DNA of 64,000 nt from JANLYC01 sp963750495 (lineage in GTDB: Bacteria; Actinomycetota; Actinomycetes; Propionibacteriales; Nocardioidaceae): positions 164,123 to 228,122 of the forward strand of contig CAVVQV010000002.1 of assembly GCA_963750495.1 (NCBI GenBank). Reading direction: 5' to 3'. Below are positions 32,609-41,427 of the stretch, piece after piece (position 1 is the stretch's first letter; the number at the start of each line of letters is the position of its first letter). A model generated the notes under the pieces. It saw nothing but the letters and a program-made list of their open reading frames with translations, was not told the DNA's origin and ran no database searches. The position numbers and the translations under genes were made by a program.

Positions 32609-33379
32609 ATGACTGGTTCCGCGCCCGAGCTGACCCCTTCCGAGCGGCTGGCGGTCGTCACCGGGGCGAGCAGCGGGATCGGGGCCGCGACCGCGCGTGC
32701 CCTGGCCGCTGCCGGGTTCGCGGTCGTCTGCGCCGCCCGGCGCGCCGATCGGATCGAGGCGCTGGCGACCGAGATCGGCGGCACCTCGGTGGCCTGTGAC
32801 GTCACCGACGAGGCGCAGGTGGACGCGCTCGCCCGCGCGGTCGGGCCGCGGCTCGACGTACTCGTGAACAACGCCGGCAGCGCGTTCGGTGCGGAACCGG
32901 TTGCCGAGGCCGACGCGGACGACTGGCGGGCGATGTACGACGTCAATGTCATCGGCACGCTCAACGTGACCAAAGCGTTGCTGCCTGCCCTGATCGCCAG
33001 TGGGGACGGAGTCCTGGTCAACATGGGTTCGACGGCTGGGCGGACGGCCTACGAAGGCGGTGGCGGCTACACGGCTGCCAAGCACGGCGTGGCCGTCCTC
33101 ACCGAGACGCTGCGGCTGGAGCTGCTGGGCCAGCCCGTGCGGATCACCGAGGTCGCGCCGGGCATGGTGGCGACCGAGGAGTTCGGGCTGGTGCGGTTCC
33201 GAGGCGACCAGGAGCGGCGCGACGCGGTCTACGCCGGGGTGCGCAACCCGTTGACCGCGGAGGACGTCGCGGACGCGGTGGCGTGGATCGCGACCCGACC
33301 GGCCCATGTCAACGTCGACCTCATGGTGTTGCGGCCGCGAGCTCAAGCCACCCAGCACAAGGTCCACCGCGACGCCTGA
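32609..33379 (+). CDS. Short-chain dehydrogenase/reductase
   Basis: A 256-residue classical SDR. The NAD(P)-binding TGASSGIGAATARALA (about residues 18-33) is followed by CAARRADRIEAL, where Arg-Arg after the second strand favours NADPH. Further motifs are VLVNNAGSAFG (about 85-95), the catalytic Ser in NMGSTAGRTA, and the Tyr-x3-Lys in GGYTAAKHGVAVL (about 151-163). EVAPGMVATEEF follows. Relatives include serine dehydrogenase/YdfG-type enzymes acting on 3-hydroxy acids, but the substrate is not certain. It is divergent from mshA. A palindromic repeat and a minisatellite lie downstream. Confidence 0.9.
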   Translation: MTGSAPELTPSERLAVVTGASSGIGAATARALAAAGFAVVCAARRADRIEALATEIGGTSVACDVTDEAQVDALARAVGPRLDVLVNNAGSAFGAEPVAEADADDWRAMYDVNVIGTLNVTKALLPALIASGDGVLVNMGSTAGRTAYEGGGGYTAAKHGVAVLTETLRLELLGQPVRITEVAPGMVATEEFGLVRFRGDQERRDAVYAGVRNPLTAEDVADAVAWIATRPAHVNVDLMVLRPRAQATQHKVHRDA

Positions 33380-33413
33380 CGCGTGTCCCTCCCCCCTTCC
33401 TGGCGCCCTAGGC

Positions 33414-33499
33414 GTTTGCCTTGTGAACAAGCCAGGTGGCTTGTGCACAAGGGGGATCTGCCTAGTCCAGAAGCCAGGTGGCTTGTGAACTAGGCAAAC
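33414..33499. repeat. Intergenic palindromic repeat, compound copy 2
   Basis: Two overlapping copies of the family palindrome lie after the SDR gene. The first left arm (GTTTGCCTTGTGAACAAGCC, 33414-33433) is followed by a degenerate right arm. After GGGGATCTGCCTAGTCCAG come the inner palindrome AAGCCAGGTGGCTT and the right arm GAACTAGGCAAAC ending at 33499. The outer GTTTGCC...GGCAAAC pair now encloses 86 bp, suggesting internal duplication. Confidence 0.85.
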
Positions 33500-33510
33500 A
33501 CGAACGGCCC

Positions 33511-33559
33511 GGTGGAGAGAGCCGGTGGAGAGAGCCGGTGGAGAGAGCCGGTGGAGAGA
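33511..33559. repeat. 13-bp minisatellite (GGTGGAGAGAGCC x ~4)
   Basis: Nearly four copies of the 13-bp unit GGTGGAGAGAGCC abut the 3' end of the sigma factor gene. The last copy changes to GGTGGAGAGAGTC and runs into the final codons. No reading frame or structure explains it. Confidence 0.9.
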
Positions 33560-33560
33560 G

Positions 33561-34775
33561 TCAGTTGGAGCGACGGGCCAGCAGGAACCGGCGTTCGGTC
33601 TCGTTGTCGGTCAGCGCAATCGCCTGGTCGTATGCCGTTCGAGCCTCGCCCTGCCGACCCAGCCGCGTGAGGATATCGGCACGCGTGGCGGCCAGGTAGG
33701 CGTACCGCTCCAACGCGGGGTCCAGCGCCAACACGTCCAGCTGGCCCAGGACGTCGTCCAGGTCGGCTCCCGGCACCAGGCTCGCCGCCGCCAGCCGGTT
33801 CAGCGCCACGACCGGACTCGGCCATTGGAGGAGCAAGGCGTCGTACATGCGCACGACCTGCGGCCAGTCCGTCGTCTCCCACGACGGCGCCGACATGTGC
33901 AGTCCGGCGATCGCCGCCTGCAGCGCAAAGCGCCCGCCGCCATCCTGCAACGCCCGCGTCACCAGGACGAGCCCCTCCCGCGCCAGCGCCTGGTCCCATC
34001 GGGCCCGATCCTGGTCGGCGAGCAGGACCAGCTCCCCTGACGGCCCAAGCCTGGCCGCTCCGCGAGCCTCGGCGAACAGCAGGAGGGCCAGCAGACCTGC
34101 CGCCTCCGGCTCGTCGGGCAGCTGCGCCACGAGCAACCGCGCCAGACCGACGGCGCGCGACGTGAGGTCCGGCCTGATCAGCGCGTCCCCCGTCGCCGTG
34201 TGCCCGGCGGTGTATGCCAGGTGCACCACGGTCAGCACCGTGTCGAGCCGAGCCGGCAGCTGGTCGTCCGACGGCACCCGGAAGGGGACACCCGCTGCGG
34301 CGATCTTCTGCTTGGCGCGGGTGATCCGGGCCGCGATGGCCGTGTCCTTGGCCAGCAGGACCTTGCCGATCTCCGCCGTGCTGAGACCACACATGAGACG
34401 CAGGGTCAGCGCCAGCTGAGCATCGCGTGCCAGCGCGGGGTGGCAGCAGGTGAAGACGAGCCGAAGGGGATCAGCCGGCACCTCGCCGTCCTCCTGACTG
34501 TCCTCGATGAGCAGCAGCGGCAGCTTGCGACGCAGCGTCGTCTCGCGACGGAGGACGTCGAGCGCCTGCCTCCGCGCGACGGTCGTCAGCCAGCCGGCGG
34601 GGTTGTCGGGGACGCCGTCTGGCCAGGTCCGCAACGCCTGGACGAACGCCTCCTGGGCGCAGTCCTCCGCCAGGTCGATGTCGCGGGTGAGGCGCACCGT
34701 GGCCGAGAGGACTGTCGCCCAATGGCTGCGGTGCGCCTCCTCGACGCGGCGGGTGATGCTCCGGACGTCCGTCAC
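33561..34775 (-). CDS. ECF sigma factor, ECF42 group
   Basis: A 404-residue RNA polymerase sigma factor. The sigma2 region occupies residues 8-80 (TRDIDLAEDCAQEAFVQALR) and sigma4 about 110-160 (LRLMCGLSTAEIGKVLLAKD). A long C-terminal extension of about 230 residues containing tetratricopeptide-like helices (EGLVLVTRALQDGGGRFALQ; RYAYLAATRADILTRLGRQG) marks the ECF42 group. The partner DGPF (YCII-like) gene lies 24 bp upstream on the same strand, as is usual for this group, and no anti-sigma factor is present. The trigger is unknown. A matching promoter for the pair is seen at 35207-35233. Confidence 0.92.
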   Translation of the reverse strand: MTDVRSITRRVEEAHRSHWATVLSATVRLTRDIDLAEDCAQEAFVQALRTWPDGVPDNPAGWLTTVARRQALDVLRRETTLRRKLPLLLIEDSQEDGEVPADPLRLVFTCCHPALARDAQLALTLRLMCGLSTAEIGKVLLAKDTAIAARITRAKQKIAAAGVPFRVPSDDQLPARLDTVLTVVHLAYTAGHTATGDALIRPDLTSRAVGLARLLVAQLPDEPEAAGLLALLLFAEARGAARLGPSGELVLLADQDRARWDQALAREGLVLVTRALQDGGGRFALQAAIAGLHMSAPSWETTDWPQVVRMYDALLLQWPSPVVALNRLAAASLVPGADLDDVLGQLDVLALDPALERYAYLAATRADILTRLGRQGEARTAYDQAIALTDNETERRFLLARRSN

Positions 34776-34799
34776 GCGACTCAGCCCGTCCGGGTCCGA

Positions 34800-35171
34800 T
34801 CAGGCTCGGTCGGTGCTGGTGTCCATGACCGGACGGACCTCGATGTTGCCCGACGGGCAGATCTGGGCCAGCTCCAGCGCCTGGTCGAGATCACGCGCCT
34901 CGATCAGGTAATACCCGCCGAGGGCCTCCTTGGTTTCGATGAACGGTCCGTCGCTGACGACCGGGGCCGCGCTCGGGTTGTTCCAGTCCTTCTTCAACGT
35001 GGTGGCGGTGCTGGTGCGCTCGAGCGCGCGTCCCTCGACGATGCGGGCGCCGGCAGCCTCGACCGCGTTGGCGAACTCGCCGTGCAGCTTCATCGTCGCC
35101 TCCCACTGGTCGGGAGTCACTTCGTCATACCAGCTCTCGTCATCGAAGAGCATGAACATGTACTCGGCCAT
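34800..35171 (-). CDS. DGPF / YCII-related domain protein, ECF42 partner
   Basis: A 123-residue YCII-like ferredoxin-fold protein with the signature VSDGPFIETKEALGGYYLIE (about residues 74-93). Start MAEYMFMLFDDESWYDEVTP is typical. Such proteins are always found next to ECF41/42-type sigma genes, and their role in signalling is unsettled; they may be targets or modulators rather than anti-sigma factors. GAGGAGG stands before the ATG at 35171 and excludes the longer reading to 35234. The sigma factor gene follows 24 bp downstream, so both are made from one promoter. Confidence 0.92.
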   Translation of the reverse strand: MAEYMFMLFDDESWYDEVTPDQWEATMKLHGEFANAVEAAGARIVEGRALERTSTATTLKKDWNNPSAAPVVSDGPFIETKEALGGYYLIEARDLDQALELAQICPSGNIEVRPVMDTSTDRA

Positions 35172-35206
35172 GGTGGCCTCCTCATCTGGTGTTCGACTGA
35201 TGTACT

Positions 35207-35233
35207 GACGAACGAGGTCGCGCCGATTCGACA
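35207..35233 (-). promoter_or_regulatory. ECF42-type autoregulatory promoter
   Basis: On the minus strand TGTCGA (35228-35233) is followed after 17 bp by CGTC (35207-35210). As I recall, the published ECF42 target motif is TGTCGA in the -35 region with a CGA/TC-type -10. Transcription would start about 30 nt before the DGPF ATG, so the sigma factor probably drives its own operon. Confidence 0.75.
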
Positions 35234-35404
35234 ACCCTCCTGAGTGGTGATCCCAGCCTTCCGGATGCAGGCTCCCACGTCCACGATTCGGCTCCGACCG
35301 CCTGCCACCGATAAACTGCGGTCCGCACGTCGCGCGAGTACGTCGTCCGGCGTCCGGCCGCGCCCAGCGTGGCCCTCTCTCCGCCCACCGACAGGACTCT
35401 GCAG

Positions 35405-37309
<1,905 letters not shown>

Positions 37310-37326
37310 CCCCCTGGCCGTACCGC

Positions 37327-37370
37327 GTTTGCCTAGTTCACAAGCCAGGTGGCTGGTGGACTAGGCAAAC
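37327..37370. repeat. Intergenic palindromic repeat, copy 3
   Basis: A 44-bp copy after typA: outer arms GTTTGCCTAGT / ACTAGGCAAAC around the inner CAAGCCAGGTGGCTGG. The arms carry T-to-A and A-to-T changes relative to copy 1 that preserve pairing (CCTTGT/ACAAGG versus CCTAGT/ACTAGG). This compensatory change is evidence that the hairpin or cruciform is selected. Confidence 0.88.
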
Positions 37371-37438
37371 GTGCCTCGGCCACTGGGTGCTTGCCTCGTG
37401 CACCTGCTCGTCGACCGGCCGGCGCCTGACCGGGGAGG

Positions 37439-37933
37439 CTAACCGACAGCCACCGTCAAGGCGTCGTATGCCGCCGGGCCGAACGCCACCATCCGCACCT
37501 CACCCACGCGGGTCACCGCTGACTGAAGCGTCTCCACCGCCGCGGCGGCCGCGTCGGGCAGCGGCCAGGCATACACACCAGCCGAGATCAGCGGGAACGC
37601 CATGGTGGCGACCCCTAGCTCGTCGGCCACCTCCAAGGCCCGCGTGTAGCAGGACGTGAGCAGGGACCGGTCACGCTCACCGGCCCCGAAGTTGGGCCCC
37701 ACCACATGGATGACCCAGCCAGCCGCCAGATCCCCGGCCGTGGTCCAGCCCGCGTCACCGGTAGCAAGCCCCTGTGGGAAGCGCGCGACGCAGTCCGCGA
37801 GCAGCGCGGGACCTGCCGCCCGGTGAATGGCTCCGTCCACGCCTCCGCCACCACGCATGGCGCGGTTGGCGGCGTTGACGATCGCATCGACCTGCTGACC
37901 GGTGATGTCGCCCTGCACGATCGTCAGTTTCAT
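37439..37933 (-). CDS. Macrodomain O-acetyl-ADP-ribose deacetylase family protein
   Basis: A 164-residue single macrodomain that binds ADP-ribose and probably removes O-acetyl or ADP-ribosyl groups. The N-terminus LTIVQGDITGQQVDAIVNAAN (with DI, residues 9-10, and the NAAN motif) and RGGGGVDGAIHRAAG (about 28-42) form the ligand pocket. FPLISAGVYAWPLPDA (about 111-126) is the second diphosphate loop. The ATG at 37933 was chosen because the family starts at MKLTIVQGDIT. It is flanked on both sides by palindromic repeats. There is no adjacent sirtuin or ADP-ribosyltransferase. Confidence 0.9.
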   Translation of the reverse strand: MKLTIVQGDITGQQVDAIVNAANRAMRGGGGVDGAIHRAAGPALLADCVARFPQGLATGDAGWTTAGDLAAGWVIHVVGPNFGAGERDRSLLTSCYTRALEVADELGVATMAFPLISAGVYAWPLPDAAAAAVETLQSAVTRVGEVRMVAFGPAAYDALTVAVG

Positions 37934-37949
37934 GGCCCTCCCGCCGTAC

Positions 37950-38021
37950 CGAGGCAAATGCCCTGTGCGCAAGGAAAATCTGCCTAGTTCACCAGCCATT
38001 TGGCTTGTGAACTAGGCAAAC
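37950..38021. repeat. Intergenic palindromic repeat, degenerate copy 4
   Basis: The inner and right arms are well kept (TGCCTAGTTCACCAGCCATT then TGGCTTGTGAACTAGGCAAAC, ending at 38021). The outermost left bases are changed to AAATCTGCC. A partial extra arm (GGCAAATGCCCTGTGCGCAA) precedes it near 37952. It lies just upstream of the macrodomain gene on the minus strand. Confidence 0.8.
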
Positions 38022-38057
38022 ACGGAGGGCCAGGCGAGGGAAAGGCCTGAGCGGGGA

Positions 38058-38121
38058 CGAAGGGGGTGAGGGGGTGAGGTGAGGGGGTGGGGGGGGTGAG
38101 GGGGTGAGGGGGTGAGGGGGT
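38058..38121. repeat. G-rich minisatellite (GGGGGTGA), likely G-quadruplex
   Basis: About seven irregular copies of GGGGGTGA, with one run of eight or more Gs, end at the stop codon of the alpha/beta hydrolase gene. The plus strand has more than four G tracts of five separated by 2-3 nt, so quadruplex formation is expected. Any transcript from the hydrolase gene carries the C-rich complement. Confidence 0.9.
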
Positions 38122-38900
38122 CAGGAGTTGAGGAAGGTGGAGATGCGGCGGCGCACCGCCGCCCGGTGGGACCAGAGCAGGCCACGGTCGTCGTAGACCT
38201 CGACCTCAGCCGCGGGCAGCAACTCCGCCAGCTCACGCGCGGTCGCGGCGGGATGCGCTGCGTCTCCCTCCTGCCCGACCACCAGCACCGGGCAGGTGAT
38301 CGCCGCCAGCTCGGCTCGTGACGACAGGGGGTGCTGGGGCGGCAGCTCCCGGAGCGCCCGCGCGACCGTGGTCGAGGTCAGCCGCCGAGCCTGCCGCTCG
38401 GCCCAAAGCCGGACATCGGGCCGCGCCCGTACGCCGGCCGGCTGCTCCGCCACCAAGGACGCCGCCAGCCCCGACAGGTCCCGGTGCTCGACGAGCTCGG
38501 CCCGCGCCTGCATCAGGTCGACAGCCGCATCGGTGCGAGGCTGGTCGATCGTGGCCGGCAGCACGAGAACCAACCGCTCGAACCTCCCCGGGTTGGCGGC
38601 CGCGGCCGCCAGCAGAGCTCCGGCCCCGAGGGAGATGCCTAGACCGCGACGAACGTCGTACGCCGACACGACGGCCGCCAGCTCAGCGGCCGCCGCGTGA
38701 TATGTCCAGGCCCTCTCGGGCCCGATCGTCGCGCCGTGGCCACGGAAGTGGAAGAAGACCCGCGTCCCGTGCACGCCGGAGCCGAAGGGCCGCGTCTCGT
38801 CGATCGATCCGGCCAGGCCGTGGGCAAAGACCGTGACCGGTGAACCCGACCCCGTGACCAGGGTCTCGATCGGTCCGTCCGGACCATCGATGAGGGGCAT
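38121..38900 (-). CDS. Alpha/beta hydrolase
   Basis: A 259-residue alpha/beta-fold hydrolase with no signal peptide. The oxyanion-side HG dipeptide is in VTVFAHGLAGSIDETRPFGS (about residues 22-41). The nucleophile elbow is GISLGAGALL (about 88-97) with the Ser in place of the more usual GxSxGG. The Asp is probably in VVGQEGDAAHPAATA and the His in LLWSHRAAVRRRI near the C-terminus. The substrate is unknown. The 3' end runs into a G-rich minisatellite. The DUF2516 gene lies 13 bp upstream on the same strand, so they may be co-transcribed. Confidence 0.85.
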   Translation of the reverse strand: MPLIDGPDGPIETLVTGSGSPVTVFAHGLAGSIDETRPFGSGVHGTRVFFHFRGHGATIGPERAWTYHAAAAELAAVVSAYDVRRGLGISLGAGALLAAAAANPGRFERLVLVLPATIDQPRTDAAVDLMQARAELVEHRDLSGLAASLVAEQPAGVRARPDVRLWAERQARRLTSTTVARALRELPPQHPLSSRAELAAITCPVLVVGQEGDAAHPAATARELAELLPAAEVEVYDDRGLLWSHRAAVRRRISTFLNS

Positions 38901-38913
38901 CAGGGGGCGGCGG

Positions 38914-39222
38914 TCAGTAACGCTTCATCGCGCGCAGCGTCGGGCGGACGTCGGCCAGGTAGACGAACGCCACGACGGTGCCGATGAGGTTGAGGACCTG
39001 CCGGGGATCCTGCAGGAGAAACTGCAGGACGAAGAAGATGACGAGCAGGAGCAGCCAGAACGCCTTGTTCTGCTTGTCGGCGGCGACGTAGGACTCGTCC
39101 TTGTGGAACAACGCGTCGATCAACGCCCACAGCTTCACGGCCAGCAGCACGACAAAGAGCAGGGACAGGATCCAGTTCTCGATGTCGAGCACGGCGTAGA
39201 CGTCGGCAGCTTGCGTGAGCAC
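38914..39222 (-). CDS. DUF2516 family membrane protein
   Basis: A 102-residue integral membrane protein with two to three hydrophobic segments: about residues 18-38 (ILSLLFVVLLAVKLWALIDA), 54-70 (KAFWLLLLVIFFVLQFLL) and 79-90. It belongs to DUF2516, an actinobacterial family of unknown function that accompanies the hbhA and XRE-regulator genes, exactly as here. Between it and the HbhA-like gene lies a perfect hairpin, so transcription from that gene may stop before this one. Confidence 0.85.
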   Translation of the reverse strand: MLTQAADVYAVLDIENWILSLLFVVLLAVKLWALIDALFHKDESYVAADKQNKAFWLLLLVIFFVLQFLLQDPRQVLNLIGTVVAFVYLADVRPTLRAMKRY

Positions 39223-39252
39223 GGAACAAGCGTAACCGGAGTCGCAACGAAA

Positions 39253-39283
39253 CAGCCCCGCAGAGCTGAGCTCTGCGGGGCTG
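39253..39283. terminator. Hairpin terminator after the HbhA-like gene
   Basis: CAGCCCCGCAGAG (39253-39265) pairs perfectly with CTCTGCGGGGCTG (39271-39283) around a 5-nt loop, 24 bp beyond the stop codon at 39307 on the minus strand. There is no U tract, but the 13-bp GC-rich stem is the strongest hairpin in this area. Confidence 0.8.
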
Positions 39284-39306
39284 CTGATGCCTGGGACGTC
39301 GCGAGG

Positions 39307-39930
39307 TCAGTTGCCGACCTTCGACGCGGTGGCGTCGACAGCCTTGGCTGCGGCCGAAGCCGTCTTCTTCGCGCTGGTGGTCGTCGACTTCGCCGAGGTC
39401 TTGGTCCTGGCGGCGGACTTCTTCGCCGTCTTCGTCGCCGACTTGGCAGCCGTCTTGGTCTTGGCAGCGGACTTCTTCGCCGTCGTCGTCGCCGACTTGG
39501 CAGCCGTCTTCGTCGCCGCAACGGACTTCTTGGCCGTCGTCGCGGTGCCCTTGGCATGGCTCACCGTGGTGCTGGCCTGCACCTTCAGGTCCTCGGTGGC
39601 CTGCTGGCGGCGGACGCGGGTCACGAGGTGCTTGCCGCGGTCGGCGAGATCGTCGTACGCCGCGATGGCGCCGGCCACGGCTTCACCGAAGACGGCCTGC
39701 GCGTGGGCCGGGATCGACTTGACGAGCTCGGGGGCCGCCTTGACCAGCTCGGGTGCGTGCTTGACGTCTTCCTGGATGGTCTCGGCGCGGGCGCTGAGGT
39801 CGGCGCCGGCGGCGCGGAGCTTCTTGACGGCCAGGTCGCCGGCGCCAACGACGGCGTCGAGCGCACCGGAGTCGGCGAGCGTCTTCTGGATGTCTTTGCG
39901 GGTCTTCTCGAAGGTTGAGGCGAGTGCCAT
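39307..39930 (-). CDS. HbhA-like heparin-binding/histone-like protein
   Basis: A 207-residue protein. An N-terminal helical, coiled-coil domain (residues 1-120, ARAETIQEDVKHAPELVKAA and VFGEAVAGAIAAYDDLADRG) is followed by a Lys/Ala/Thr-rich tail of about 85 residues. The tail is built from AKKSxAKTKTAAKSATK-type repeats, as in mycobacterial HbhA and H1-like proteins. HbhA binds sulfated sugars at the surface and can also compact DNA or bind lipid; which role applies here is not visible. There is no signal peptide. Its neighbours (XRE regulator upstream, DUF2516 downstream) match the hbhA locus of mycobacteria. Confidence 0.82.
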   Translation of the reverse strand: MALASTFEKTRKDIQKTLADSGALDAVVGAGDLAVKKLRAAGADLSARAETIQEDVKHAPELVKAAPELVKSIPAHAQAVFGEAVAGAIAAYDDLADRGKHLVTRVRRQQATEDLKVQASTTVSHAKGTATTAKKSVAATKTAAKSATTTAKKSAAKTKTAAKSATKTAKKSAARTKTSAKSTTTSAKKTASAAAKAVDATASKVGN

Positions 39931-40045
39931 GGTGTTTCCTCTCAGAGGGTCTTGCGGTGATTGGTCTGTGGTGTTCGCGATGGTGGTCTGGGCCAGGTCG
40001 ATGCCAGGTCGATGCCGTCGTTCAGCGGATGGCTCCGTTTCGTGC

Positions 40046-40474
40046 TCAGGGTGCGTTGCTCTGCTTGAACGAGGCGTAGATCTCCAGCAGCATCTGCTTC
40101 TGACGCTCGCTGAGCTCGGGATCGGTCAGCACCGCGGTCTGTACCGTCGCGGCGCCACGTTCGTCGGGGTCGAGGATCCCGGCCCGGACGTACAACGTCT
40201 CGGCCGAGATGCGCAGCGCCTTGGCCAGCTGTTGCAGGACGTCCGCCGACGGGCGGCGCAGGCCCCGCTCGATCTGGCTGAGATAGGGGTTGGAGACGCC
40301 GGCCTGGTCGGCCAGCTGACGCAGGGTGAGCTGTGCCCCGCGACGCTGGTCACGCAGGTAGTCACCGAGGCTCTGCGCCGTGCCCGCCACGCTGGCGCGG
40401 GCCGATGCGGTAACCCGGGCGGCTGCCCGTGGAGCTCCCTCGGTGAGGGGCTTACCTACCTTCAACTTGGCCAT
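40046..40474 (-). CDS. XRE-family transcriptional regulator
   Basis: A 142-residue DNA-binding protein of the family encoded upstream of hbhA in Actinobacteria. Residues 35-100 form the helix-turn-helix: LRDQRRGAQLTLRQLADQAG and VSNPYLSQIERGLRRPSADV, then LAKALRISAETLYVRAGIL. The basic N-tail (AKLKVGKPLTEGAPRAAARV) and the C-terminal helix (ELSERQKQMLLEIYASFKQS) flank it. Two adjacent TTGC...GCAA palindromes lie 10-37 bp upstream of its start, suggesting autoregulation. The HbhA-like gene follows 115 bp downstream and is the likely target. Confidence 0.9.
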   Translation of the reverse strand: MAKLKVGKPLTEGAPRAAARVTASARASVAGTAQSLGDYLRDQRRGAQLTLRQLADQAGVSNPYLSQIERGLRRPSADVLQQLAKALRISAETLYVRAGILDPDERGAATVQTAVLTDPELSERQKQMLLEIYASFKQSNAP

Positions 40475-40483
40475 AGGGCCACC

Positions 40484-40511
40484 TTGCTAGCAATCGCTTG
40501 CAATTGCAAGC
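40484..40511 (-). promoter_or_regulatory. Paired TTGC palindromes upstream of the XRE gene
   Basis: TTGCTAGCAA (40484-40493, 10 bp) and GCTTGCAATTGCAAGC (40496-40511, 16 bp) are two perfect palindromes 2 bp apart, sharing TTGCnnnCAA-type half-sites. They occupy the core-promoter distance ahead of the XRE regulator start at 40474, so they probably form its own operator. Confidence 0.65.
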
Positions 40512-40599
40512 AGGAGGCCGGGTTCAGCGGCGTGAGACGCGTCACCCGCCCTCACCGAGCGGCCGACCGGCGCCTCCGCGAGACGTCACGGACAACGAC

Positions 40600-41019
40600 T
40601 CACGCAGTGACGGGTACGTCCATCGAGTCGAGCAGCCGGCGTACACGTGTCTCGATGTCGGACACGATCTCGCGGACCACCTCGACGGGCTGGCCGCCCG
40701 GGTCGGCGACGTCCCAGTCCTCGTAACGCGTGCCGGGGTAGAACGGACAGGCGTCACCGCAACCCATGGTCACCACCACATCGGCCGTGATCACGTCGTC
40801 GTCGGTCCAGGCCCGCGGCGCTCCCCCGACCGTCAGTCCGCGCTCGGCCAGCACGGCTGCGACCTCGGGATGAACCTCGGCCGCCGGGTTGCTCCCGCCG
40901 GACCTCACCGCGACGCGCTCGCCCGCCAGTGATCGGAGGAGGGCGGCCGCCGCCTGCGAGCGACCGGCGTTCTGGACGCAGGCCACCAGGACAGTCGGAA
41001 CTGCGGGCGCGTCAGACAT
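40600..41019 (-). CDS. arsC: Arsenate reductase (low-MW phosphatase fold)
   Basis: A 139-residue ArsC of the protein-tyrosine-phosphatase-like type that reduces arsenate to arsenite. The catalytic loop is ACVQNAGRSQ, with Cys14 and Arg20 (C-x5-R). A second motif TMGCGDACPFYPGTRYEDWD (about residues 82-101) has two further cysteines and the acidic residues typical of actinobacterial enzymes that use mycothiol and mycoredoxin. Mycothiol genes are in this window. It overlaps arsR by 8 bp, so the two are coupled. No arsenite efflux pump is encoded nearby. Confidence 0.92.
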   Translation of the reverse strand: MSDAPAVPTVLVACVQNAGRSQAAAALLRSLAGERVAVRSGGSNPAAEVHPEVAAVLAERGLTVGGAPRAWTDDDVITADVVVTMGCGDACPFYPGTRYEDWDVADPGGQPVEVVREIVSDIETRVRRLLDSMDVPVTA

Positions 41020-41344
41020 GGGCCACCACCTTCGCGTTGAAAGCATCGCCGAGCGCGTCGAGTCGCCCGGGAACGAGCGAGTACCAGATCCACGTCCCAC
41101 GGCGTTCTGCGGCGACCAGCCCGGCTTCCCGCAGCAGCTTGAGGTGGTGGCTCACGGTGGGCTGACTCTTGCCGGCGATCGAGACGAAGTCGCACGCGCA
41201 GATCTGCCGATCGGGGTCGTGGGCCAGCGCCGCCAGCATCCGGACGCGCACCGGGTCGCCGAGTGCCTTGAACAGGTCCGCCAGGTCGTCGGCGGCCGCG
41301 TCGTCGATGGGAGCGACTCCGGGACCGCAGCACGGTTGCGTCAT
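41012..41344 (-). CDS. arsR: ArsR-family metalloregulator
   Basis: A 110-residue winged-helix repressor that releases DNA on binding arsenite or antimonite. The helix-turn-helix is SQPTVSHHLKLLREAGLVAA (about residues 60-79). The likely metal site is ICACDF (about 49-54), with two cysteines in the third helix. There is an additional Cys pair at the N-terminus (TQPCCGPG, residues 2-9) that may complete the site. The ATG at 41344 is used. It is coupled to arsC and divergent from the arsI/cadI-like gene; the shared 83-bp gap holds the promoter and probably the operator. Confidence 0.92.
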   Translation of the reverse strand: MTQPCCGPGVAPIDDAAADDLADLFKALGDPVRVRMLAALAHDPDRQICACDFVSIAGKSQPTVSHHLKLLREAGLVAAERRGTWIWYSLVPGRLDALGDAFNAKVVAHV

Positions 41345-41365
41345 GCCCACCAGTCTAGCGGTACA

Positions 41366-41400
41366 TTGACAACTTTCGATACAGCGCTATATTGAAGTTC
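41366..41400 (+). promoter_or_regulatory. Consensus promoter and candidate ArsR operator
   Basis: TTGACA (41366-41371) and TATATT (41388-41393) are separated by 16 bp, the closest match to the housekeeping consensus in the window. An imperfect inverted repeat (AACTTTCGAT, then ATTGAAGTT, 41371-41399) overlaps the -10 and would let ArsR block transcription of the arsI/cadI-like gene. Confidence 0.75.
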
Positions 41401-41427
41401 ATCGATTAACGACGGAAAGGACCACCC

